Below, one piece after another: positions 6,349 through 12,391 of a stretch of 12,946 bases of DNA. Location: contig JBAYZS010000061.1 of assembly GCA_041672395.1 (NCBI GenBank), positions 1 through 12,946 on the forward strand, given 5' to 3'. The translations under genes and the position numbers were made by a program. The first letter of the stretch is position 1, and each line of letters starts with the position of its first letter. Under the pieces are notes generated by a model. The model had not been told where the DNA came from. It ran no database searches and was given only the letters and a program-made list of their open reading frames with translations. This stretch comes from UBA5287 sp041672395. GTDB taxonomy: Bacteria; Bacteroidota; Bacteroidia; Bacteroidales; Dysgonomonadaceae.

Positions 6349-7206
6349 ATGAATTTCCGTAATCGAATTTTTATCTTTTTCACCCTTTGTTCGCTTCTTT
6401 TCTCAATTACTTTATTTGCCCAGAGCACAACAGAATCACCTAAAAGTAAGGTGTTTGAAGAACCCGATATTGATCCAATGTATCCTGGTGGTAAACCCGC
6501 TATGTTGCAATTCATATCTTCAGTTTTGGATTATCCGGATGAAGCGGCAGCAAATGATATGCAGGGATTGGTAGTAACAACTTTTACGGTGGAATTAGAC
6601 GGGTCGTTGTCGGATTTCAAAATTATTCATCATGCCGACCCATTATTAAACGATGAAGCGCTGAGAATATTAAAGTTGATGCCTGCATGGCGTCCGGGAA
6701 AATTTAATGGGCAGTTTGTCCGTTCAAAATCGTATGTTCCAATGTATTTCCGTTTAAACAAGAACGGGCGTAAGAGCACTTCAAAATCTCCAAATTCGTA
6801 TGCAGACAGAAATACATTGAACAATTCAAACAGCAGATGGCTCTCGGCCGAAGAGGATGTGTTTGCAATAGTGGATGTTATGCCGTCTTATGCAACTGGA
6901 GAAGAGGGGCTTTCAAGCTTCATTTCAAATAGATTGAGTTATCCCGAAAAAGCCTATAAAGCCGGAATAGAAGAACGTATTCTTTGTTCTTTCATCGTAG
7001 GGAAAGATGGTCGCATCTACAATATTGAAGTTATTGAAGGAGAAAATTCGGTTCTTAATGAAGAGGCAATGCGTGTATTGAGTTTGATGCCAGATTGGGT
7101 GCCAGGTAAAAATAATGGAGAAAATGTGAATGTAAAATGTATTTTACCTATCGAATTCAAAATTAAAGATAAAGCTGAAGATGTAGCGACTCAAGCTTCA
7201 TTTTAA
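6349..7206 (+). CDS. Exported protein with two TonB C-terminal (TonB_C) repeats
   Basis: A 285-residue protein beginning with a signal peptide or signal anchor (basic 4-6, hydrophobic 7-23, possible cleavage after LFA at 22-24). Two TonB_C-like domains follow, about 35-136 and 171-272. They align without a gap at an offset of 136 residues: VF 35/171, YP 62/198, DG 84/220, EA 103/239, W 114/250, PGK 116/252, NG 120/256. Both carry the family pattern MPxWxPGKxNG. The linker 137-170 is Ser/Asn-rich. Classical TonB uses one such domain, after a membrane anchor and a proline-rich spacer, to energise outer-membrane transporters. Here the proline-rich spacer is absent and no ExbB/ExbD genes are adjacent. 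The protein may therefore work in the periplasm as a binding or adaptor protein rather than as an energy transducer. It has its own -7 element, and its last nine bases overlap the converging NigD-like gene. Confidence 0.82.
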   Translation: MNFRNRIFIFFTLCSLLFSITLFAQSTTESPKSKVFEEPDIDPMYPGGKPAMLQFISSVLDYPDEAAANDMQGLVVTTFTVELDGSLSDFKIIHHADPLLNDEALRILKLMPAWRPGKFNGQFVRSKSYVPMYFRLNKNGRKSTSKSPNSYADRNTLNNSNSRWLSAEEDVFAIVDVMPSYATGEEGLSSFISNRLSYPEKAYKAGIEERILCSFIVGKDGRIYNIEVIEGENSVLNEEAMRVLSLMPDWVPGKNNGENVNVKCILPIEFKIKDKAEDVATQASF

Positions 7207-7830
7207 GATTAGTTGAAATGTTTTTAACCCCGAGTGGGTGTTGATATAAACAGTAAACGGTATTGGATGTTCATTACCACTAACGCGCAGATTATCAAGT
7301 GAAAACGACAGATACATAAGTACTGGAGCACCCGCTGCATCGCCGTTAGTGGAATGACTAAAATATAATGCGTTTTCTGTTAGTGATGGTTTTTTGAACA
7401 GGGCTACGGAATGTGTTGTTTTATTATAATCTATTTCTAATATCATATTCAAATAATTGCCGCTCACCCAAACACTTTGAATGTTTACCGGATCAGTAAA
7501 TTGCTGCTCGGGATAACCAGTCAGTTTTATATTCCCAGTTAAAATATTAGAAACACTGTTCACTTTAATGGTGTCGCCACGCAGAAAAGAATAATTCAAC
7601 AACACCCTTTGTCCTATATCACCTTTGTAATCTTTTAGTTCTTTTGGTATCAATACTTTGTTGTTGTCCAATTGAAACGTTACTTCTGTGTTTGACTTCA
7701 CAACAGTTGCAAAGTTCACCCAATAATCGTCCAATCGTTTGCCCTCTTTTTCGCATGACTGCAGAAGCGATAAAGAAATCAAGAACAAAAGAAGATAAAA
7801 AGGAAAAGGATTATTGTTGGTTGTCAACAT
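7198..7830 (-). CDS. NigD-like lipoprotein
   Basis: A 210-residue lipoprotein. The N-terminal hydrophobic stretch (11-24) ends in the lipobox LQSC with the acceptable lipidated residue Cys26, so signal peptidase II processing and envelope anchoring are expected. The body matches the NigD-like pattern of Bacteroidales: a first OB-like beta domain (WVNFATVV...FQLDNNKVLIP...GQRVLLNYSF, about 37-86) and a C-terminal beta domain with the characteristic HSTNGDAAGAP...LSFSLDNL stretch (159-181). NigD was named from a Prevotella bacteriocin locus, but most homologues have no known function and no bacteriocin gene is visible here. The ATG lies 20 bases inside the upstream acyltransferase gene and is the only methionine before the signal sequence, which suggests translational coupling. 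It is last in the five-gene minus-strand run. Its stop lies within the 3' end of the converging TonB_C gene. No terminator is obvious. Confidence 0.78.
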   Translation of the reverse strand: MLTTNNNPFPFYLLLFLISLSLLQSCEKEGKRLDDYWVNFATVVKSNTEVTFQLDNNKVLIPKELKDYKGDIGQRVLLNYSFLRGDTIKVNSVSNILTGNIKLTGYPEQQFTDPVNIQSVWVSGNYLNMILEIDYNKTTHSVALFKKPSLTENALYFSHSTNGDAAGAPVLMYLSFSLDNLRVSGNEHPIPFTVYINTHSGLKTFQLILK

Positions 7831-8974
7831 AGTTCTTTAAAGTATTCCCATACATCTCAATAAGTTTAGTTCGCAAAAATGGAATATCCTTATTCTTAAT
7901 GTTTATTTTATCTAATTGAGTATTTATATATGTGTAAAACTTCTGTTTTTCTTCTTCTGTATAATGCTCAGCAAAACGGTTATCACCAGTCATCTGGTCG
8001 TATGCAACATAATTGAAAGGGAAAAAACTGTAGTTCTCAAATATTTCTTTATCAATCATCTCGGCGACTACACTAAATAAAGTCGAGCGTTCTGTTGTAG
8101 AAGGAATTTTATCTATTTGGTTATTTATTGATTTACCAAACCTAAAAACAACGTGTCCTTTATATCCGGTAATTCCGGTAACCATACTTTTTATATCGTC
8201 CCCTGGCGACTTTTTAAAATTGGCGTCGTCTCGTCTTAATTGATATTCTATTGCTTTCAGATAATCGCATGGGTCTAATTCGTACGAAATGGATAAGGGT
8301 GTGATGTTTAATTTCATCAATCCATCTTTTGGATTTGCGCTGTCAAACAAGGTGAGCATTTTCAGCAAACTCGTTTGAGTTCTGTCGTTTGAATCTTTTG
8401 CGCGGCCTTCGCGTTGGGCAATCCATACAGATTGATCTCTGTTTTCAATCGTATCAATTATATATTTTGATAGATGGGTAGATGTATTCAGCATCTGACG
8501 AAAAGATACATTTCGTTTGACAATAAAGCTCTTATTCAGTCTTGCGAGTGCTGAAATCCATGGAAATGCCAGCAGGTTATCGCCAATGGCAATCTCGGTA
8601 GTATCCATATCATTTTCATGGAGCAGCACATTCAGAAAACCTGCATCCAGAATAATATCCCTATGATTTGAGATAAAAGCTCTTCCCTTACCATTACCAA
8701 TGTTATCCCAGTTTAAAACTTCAACTTTTGATGTTGTAGTTTTACGAATCAACTTGTTAATCAGCGGCTGGGTTATGTAAGTCTGAAAATCTTCTATGGT
8801 TTTGCAACTACTAAAAACTTGTGAAAAGGATTCCCACGTTTTGAATGATTCAACAATGGGTTTCGCAACTTTTACAAAAGCTTTGTCATTTAGCAAACTT
8901 TCAATTAGTCCCGGAACTTCAAAATCCCGTGCCGATCGAATGTCTTTAAATAAGTCAGTAGTATCAGATATCAT
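7811..8974 (-). CDS. PlsC/PlsB-like glycerolipid acyltransferase family protein
   Basis: A 387-residue protein of the glycerol-phosphate acyltransferase superfamily, predicted to move an acyl chain to a hydroxyl of a lipid precursor. Motif I is SNHRDIILDAGFL (102-114); the catalytic His is 104. The next aligned Asp is 110, giving an H-X5-D spacing rather than the usual H-X4-D (Asp106 is also near). The later blocks are present: AFPWISALARLNKSFIVKR (136-154), VWIAQREGRAKD (183-194, equivalent to the EGxxR substrate-binding motif) and ITPLSISYELDPC (224-236). No clear transmembrane helix is seen, so membrane association would be peripheral. Its length and C-terminal region (240-387) differ from plain PlsC enzymes of about 240 residues. 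The exact substrate (lysophosphatidate, ornithine lipid or another) cannot be told. The gene starts three bases after ddl and overlaps the NigD-like gene. Confidence 0.8.
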   Translation of the reverse strand: MISDTTDLFKDIRSARDFEVPGLIESLLNDKAFVKVAKPIVESFKTWESFSQVFSSCKTIEDFQTYITQPLINKLIRKTTTSKVEVLNWDNIGNGKGRAFISNHRDIILDAGFLNVLLHENDMDTTEIAIGDNLLAFPWISALARLNKSFIVKRNVSFRQMLNTSTHLSKYIIDTIENRDQSVWIAQREGRAKDSNDRTQTSLLKMLTLFDSANPKDGLMKLNITPLSISYELDPCDYLKAIEYQLRRDDANFKKSPGDDIKSMVTGITGYKGHVVFRFGKSINNQIDKIPSTTERSTLFSVVAEMIDKEIFENYSFFPFNYVAYDQMTGDNRFAEHYTEEEKQKFYTYINTQLDKINIKNKDIPFLRTKLIEMYGNTLKNYVDNQQ

Positions 8975-8977
8975 GAT

Positions 8978-9961
8978 TTATGCTTTTATTTTGTTGTACT
9001 CAAATTCTATAATGTTTGTCAGCACTTCTTTTATATCCAGATTTGCTGCTTTTATCTGCTGAGGAATAAAGCTGGTGGAAGTCATTCCGGGTGTGGTATT
9101 CACTTCCAGTAGTATTGGCGTGCTGTCCGAAATGATATAATCAACACGAATTATTCCTTTTGCATTGATATAGTCATAAATTTGACTAGTCAGAAGTTGA
9201 ATCTTTTCCGTTAGTTCTTTAGAAATTCGGGCTGGGGTAATTTCTTCAACTTCACCGTTGTATTTTGCATTATAGTCAAAGAACTCATTTTTGGTAACCA
9301 CTTCAGTCAGAGGCAAAACAGTAAAGCCTTTATCTGTTTTAATGCATCCGCATGTTACTTCTGTGCCTGAGATAAAGCTTTCAATAATCACTTCAGCTGC
9401 TTCGCCATAAGCATCATTGATGGCATTTGTCAGGTTTTCTTTTTGTTTAACTTTTGTGGTCGCGAAACTGGAACCACCCATATTGGGTTTAACAAAAACG
9501 GGGAGATCTAAATGATTTATAATTTGTTCTTCATTAAACGCATCACCTTTTCTTAAAACAATGGAATCAGCTACTTTTATTCCAAAACATTTCAGATAAT
9601 TATTGCAAGTGAATTTGTTGAAAGTAAGTGCTGATGCTAGAACGCCACAATTAGAGTAAGGTATTTGCAGCATATCAAAATATCCCTGCAAAGTTCCATC
9701 TTCGCCTGGAGTTCCGTGAATGGTGATGTAAGCAAAGTCAAATTTTGTGCTCCAACCATTTGATATAAAGCTGAAATCGTTCTTGTCAATTGGATATATT
9801 TGTCCATTTTTCTCCACTTCCCACGATTCGTGATCAATTTTTACGGAGTAAACGTTATATTTTTCTTTATCTATAAATGAAGAGATCCCTTGTGCGCTTT
9901 TTTTTGATACTTCTTTTTCAGATGAATATCCGCCCCATATTATGGCAACATTTTTCTTCAT
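8978..9961 (-). CDS. ddl: D-alanine--D-alanine ligase
   Basis: An ATP-dependent ligase making the D-Ala-D-Ala dipeptide for peptidoglycan precursors in the cytoplasm. The 327-residue length is slightly above E. coli DdlB. Family features in order: GGYSSEKEVS (10-19, Glu15 binds the first D-Ala), HGTPGEDGTLQGYFDMLQIPYSN (82-104), FVKPNMGGSSF (156-166, ATP-grasp lysine and glycine/serine loop), the omega-loop DYNAKY (229-234), and LEVNTTPGMTSTS (285-297, metal ligands Glu286 and Asn288). The omega loop ends in Lys233-Tyr234. Tyr at this place is typical of D-Ala-D-Ala enzymes, whereas Phe is found in D-Ala-D-lactate enzymes. The gene lies 76 bases after rluD and three bases before the acyltransferase. 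No promoter-like TAnnTTTG is seen in the 76-base gap, so read-through from upstream is likely. Confidence 0.97.
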   Translation of the reverse strand: MKKNVAIIWGGYSSEKEVSKKSAQGISSFIDKEKYNVYSVKIDHESWEVEKNGQIYPIDKNDFSFISNGWSTKFDFAYITIHGTPGEDGTLQGYFDMLQIPYSNCGVLASALTFNKFTCNNYLKCFGIKVADSIVLRKGDAFNEEQIINHLDLPVFVKPNMGGSSFATTKVKQKENLTNAINDAYGEAAEVIIESFISGTEVTCGCIKTDKGFTVLPLTEVVTKNEFFDYNAKYNGEVEEITPARISKELTEKIQLLTSQIYDYINAKGIIRVDYIISDSTPILLEVNTTPGMTSTSFIPQQIKAANLDIKEVLTNIIEFEYNKIKA

Positions 9962-10037
9962 ATACTTAGTTGTTTTCTGTTACTTGAAATTGTTATTGAT
10001 TGAGTTGATCTGGAATTATTAATTCTTTGTGTGTGGT

Positions 10038-11132
10038 TTATTTGGACTTATTACCCAATATTTCTCGTGATTCTGTGTAAATAGACCAACGACGAATCAG
10101 GTTTTGCATATCTTCTGGAAGCTCACTCTCTAAATAAATTTCTTCGCCTGTTTCGGGATGAATAAAGCCAAGCGTTTTGGCATGTAATGCCTGGCGCGGA
10201 CAAGTTACAAAACAATTATAAACAAATTGTTTGTACTTCGCAAATCTTGTTCCCCTCAGGATTTCATGACCTCCATAACGTTCGTCATTGAAAAGGGTGT
10301 GACCAATATATTTCATGTGTACCCTGATCTGGTGGGTGCGACCGGTTTCTAATTGACATTGTACCAAAGTGACATAGCCAAATCGTTCTAAAACCTTGTA
10401 GTGCGTGACAGCTGTTTTTCCCATGTCTCCATCCGGAAAGACTTTCATTAACATTCTGTCTTTTGGATCGCGACCAATATTTCCTTCTATTCGGCCTTCA
10501 TCTTTTTCAACATTGCCCCAAACTAATGCATTGTACTGTCGTTTGGTTGTTTTATTAAAAAACTGGACTGATAAATGGGTTTTTGCATGTGGGGTTTTGG
10601 CTATGAGCAAAAGACCAGAAGTATCTTTATCAATACGATGAACTAATCCCAGTCGAGGATCTTCCATCGACATGTTTTCATCATAATTTAAATAATAAGC
10701 AATGGCATTTACAAGGGTGCCCGAATAGTTCCCGTGACCGGGATGTACAACCATGCCGGCAGGCTTGTTTACGACCAACAGAGATTCGTCTTCATAAACA
10801 ATTTCCAGTGGAATGTTTTCGGGAATTATTTTGAAATCATGACGTGGCCTGTCCATGACTATAGAAATCACGTCAAGCGGTTTTACTTTGTAACTTGATT
10901 TTACAGAAATATCATTGACAAGTACACATTTTGCTTCTGCGGCTTGTTGTAAACGATTTCGGGAGATTCCAACTATATGATCGGATAGAAACTTGTCTAT
11001 ACGCATTGGATTCTGACCTTTATCGACAATAAATCGATAATGCTCAAATTTTTGAGTACTTTCTGAATCGGAATCTAACTGTTCGTCTTCTTCCAATACG
11101 TCTTCAATATTTTTTATTTTATCTTCTGACAC
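10038..11132 (-). CDS. rluD: RluA-family 23S rRNA pseudouridine synthase (RluD type)
   Basis: A 364-residue cytoplasmic enzyme predicted to convert uridines of 23S rRNA to pseudouridine. Layout: an acidic, low-complexity N-terminal extension (1-30), an S4 RNA-binding domain (about 43-92, MRIDKFLSDHI...GISRNRLQQAAEAKCVLVND), then the catalytic domain. The catalytic aspartate is Asp168 in GLVHRIDKDTSGLLLIAKT (162-180), with Ile in place of the usual Leu of HRLD. LETGRTHQIRVHMKYIGH (about 262-279) and the HAKTLGFIHPETGE segment (317-330) are typical of the RluC/RluD branch. The long C-terminal part after 330 is standard for Bacteroidota homologues. It starts seven bases after the PASTA gene. RluD rather than RluC is chosen because of the S4 domain plus the overall layout, but the exact target uridines are inferred. 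Confidence 0.92.
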   Translation of the reverse strand: MSEDKIKNIEDVLEEDEQLDSDSESTQKFEHYRFIVDKGQNPMRIDKFLSDHIVGISRNRLQQAAEAKCVLVNDISVKSSYKVKPLDVISIVMDRPRHDFKIIPENIPLEIVYEDESLLVVNKPAGMVVHPGHGNYSGTLVNAIAYYLNYDENMSMEDPRLGLVHRIDKDTSGLLLIAKTPHAKTHLSVQFFNKTTKRQYNALVWGNVEKDEGRIEGNIGRDPKDRMLMKVFPDGDMGKTAVTHYKVLERFGYVTLVQCQLETGRTHQIRVHMKYIGHTLFNDERYGGHEILRGTRFAKYKQFVYNCFVTCPRQALHAKTLGFIHPETGEEIYLESELPEDMQNLIRRWSIYTESREILGNKSK

Positions 11133-11139
11133 TGTTTAG

Positions 11140-11808
11140 TTAAAAGAATGATGGATCTACATTTTCCGAGGTTTCGTCGGGGTTCCCACTGTTTGATTCG
11201 GTAGGTGTTTCACCTGATGGAGATATTATATATTCACCGGTAGCACTTAATGAATCACTTGATGATGAACCGCCGCCTACAATCAATCTGAGAGGAGAAC
11301 CAACGGGTATTTTTTCTTCGGGTTGTAATGCTTTTCCTCTATACTGAACTGAAATAACCAGTCCTTGGTACATTGAAGGTACTTTCTTTATCTCTATTTG
11401 GTTGAATCCCATTGATATCAATAGTGCTTCGGCCTGCCGCTCCGAATAGTCGGTAAGTCCCGGAATAGCAATCAATTGAGGATTTATTGAATATATGGTC
11501 ACATATACCGGGCGTCCTTTTTTTACATTGTTTTTTGGGCTGGGGGTTTGTTCAATAATTGCACCTGGAACAGCGCCTTTTTGATAAATTGAATCAACAA
11601 TCTCTATATGAAGACCTCTCGATTTCAACATAACCCTGGCTTCTTCAACTTGCAATCCCTGAAGTTGAGGTACTTCAACATTCTGATTGTGACGAGTATA
11701 TACTTTAAAAAGAAGTAGCGTCAAAATCACTAAAATAATACTTATCACTATGATAAGCATAAAGTTTTTGAAGATATTGTTACCTATATAATTGTTTGGC
11801 ACCTTCAT
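11140..11808 (-). CDS. Membrane-anchored PASTA-domain protein
   Basis: A 222-residue bitopic protein. Basic and polar residues 1-15 precede a single transmembrane helix at about 16-36. Two PASTA domains follow, at 44-107 (VPQLQGLQVEEARVML..., ending VKKGRPVYVTIY) and 113-178 (AIPGLTDYSERQAEALLISMGF..., ending VGSPLRLIVGGG). The tail 180-222 is Ser/Gly/Glu/Asp-rich. PASTA domains bind peptidoglycan stem peptides or muropeptides, and usually sit on Ser/Thr kinases or penicillin-binding proteins. Here there is no kinase or transpeptidase part, so a periplasmic sensor or scaffold role is inferred. It heads the operon with RluD, Ddl, the acyltransferase and NigD. The seven-base gap to rluD and the TAnnTTTG element 50-60 bases upstream support its being the first gene. 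The ATG gives a short cytoplasmic N terminus, as expected. Confidence 0.88.
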   Translation of the reverse strand: MKVPNNYIGNNIFKNFMLIIVISIILVILTLLLFKVYTRHNQNVEVPQLQGLQVEEARVMLKSRGLHIEIVDSIYQKGAVPGAIIEQTPSPKNNVKKGRPVYVTIYSINPQLIAIPGLTDYSERQAEALLISMGFNQIEIKKVPSMYQGLVISVQYRGKALQPEEKIPVGSPLRLIVGGGSSSSDSLSATGEYIISPSGETPTESNSGNPDETSENVDPSFF

Positions 11809-11861
11809 AATAATGAAAATATTATTGTTGAAATCTAATTATGACCATTCAAATCCTAATA

Positions 11862-11869
11862 CAAAAGTA
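11862..11869 (-). promoter_or_regulatory. -7 promoter element of the PASTA-rluD-ddl operon
   Basis: On the minus strand this reads TACTTTTG, an exact TAnnTTTG match 54 bases upstream of the PASTA ATG, lying after the rpmH terminator. No -33 TTG is visible at the right distance. Confidence 0.55.
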
Positions 11870-11901
11870 GGAAAAAAGATTCAATATGAGGATATAAAAC
11901 T

Positions 11902-11933
11902 AAAAAAGCAAGAATATGTTATCACATCCTTGC
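11902..11933 (-). terminator. Rho-independent terminator of rpmH
   Basis: On the minus strand GCAAGGATGTG - loop ATAA - CATATTCTTGC forms an 11-bp stem with two G-U pairs, directly followed by T6 (A6 at 11902-11907 on the plus strand). It lies 24 bases after the rpmH stop. On the plus strand the two G-U pairs become A-C mismatches, so the hairpin favours minus-strand transcripts. Confidence 0.88.
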
Positions 11934-11957
11934 TCTTATTCTGTAACATGTAGAATT

Positions 11958-12104
11958 TTAAAATTCGTCAGAAACTGATAATTTTGATCTGCCTTTTGCA
12001 CGACGTGTAGCAAGCACTCTTCTACCGTTTTTTGTAGACATTCTGGATCTGAATCCATGTTTGTTTTTTCTCTTTATAACAGAGGGCTGATATGTTCTTT
12101 TCAT
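11958..12104 (-). CDS. rpmH: 50S ribosomal protein L34
   Basis: A 48-residue, strongly basic protein. It starts MKRTYQPSVIKRKNKHGFRS, followed by RMSTKNGRRVLATRRAKGRSKLSVSDE(F), the full length of L34 with the standard MKRTYQPS start and GRRVLAxRRAKGR core. L34 is a small 23S-rRNA-binding component of the large ribosomal subunit. In many bacteria rpmH lies beside dnaA and rnpA, but neither is visible here. It stands alone between its own promoter and terminator. The Asp-Glu-Phe end is slightly shorter than some relatives. Confidence 0.97.
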   Translation of the reverse strand: MKRTYQPSVIKRKNKHGFRSRMSTKNGRRVLATRRAKGRSKLSVSDEF

Positions 12105-12148
12105 CTCTATATTATTGTTTTGTTATTATATTCCTATATATGAGGGTG

Positions 12149-12179
12149 CAAAATTATAAATTATTTTTGAATTAGACAA
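12149..12179 (-). promoter_or_regulatory. Bacteroidota-type promoter of rpmH
   Basis: On the minus strand TTG (12177-12179) stands 20 bases before TAATTTTG (12149-12156), matching both the -33 and -7 elements. Transcription would begin near 12142, giving a leader of about 38 bases. Confidence 0.75.
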
Positions 12180-12279
12180 CCTTTTGGAAGGTTTGTTTTT
12201 TAAATTGTCTTAAACAAATCATCTGAATTACAAATAGTATTGAATTTTATACATGATTTAAGATTATTTAGATGTACAA

Positions 12280-12308
12280 TTGTGGGACAAAATATTTTAC
12301 TATCTTTG
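12280..12308 (+). promoter_or_regulatory. Bacteroidota-type promoter of cysH
   Basis: TTG (12280-12282), then 18 bases, then TATCTTTG (12301-12308), matching -33 and -7 elements. The start would be near 12315, giving an unusually long leader of about 77 bases before the ATG at 12392. Confidence 0.7.
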
Positions 12309-12314
12309 TGCAGG

Positions 12315-12391
12315 TAAATCAATCAATTAAGAATTGACTTTAATGGGTCTTTAGATTTAAATCGTACATTCAAGTCGCTAATCAGATAAAT
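12315..12391 (+). other. cysH leader region
   Basis: About 77 bases of predicted 5' untranslated RNA. I see only a short 6-bp hairpin (TCAATT-AAG-AATTGA at 12322-12336) and no SAM-I riboswitch core or T tract. The leader is longer than those predicted for the other genes here, but no regulatory RNA can be named. Confidence 0.4.

Noticed and set aside
7198..7830. Possible bacteriocin locus suggested by the NigD-like protein.
   Set aside because: No bacteriocin precursor, transporter or immunity gene is near; NigD-like lipoproteins are common in Bacteroidales outside such loci.
10013..10026. Short palindrome (GAATTATTAATTC) in the ddl-rluD gap.
   Set aside because: It is purely AT-rich with no T tract and too short to call an operator or terminator.
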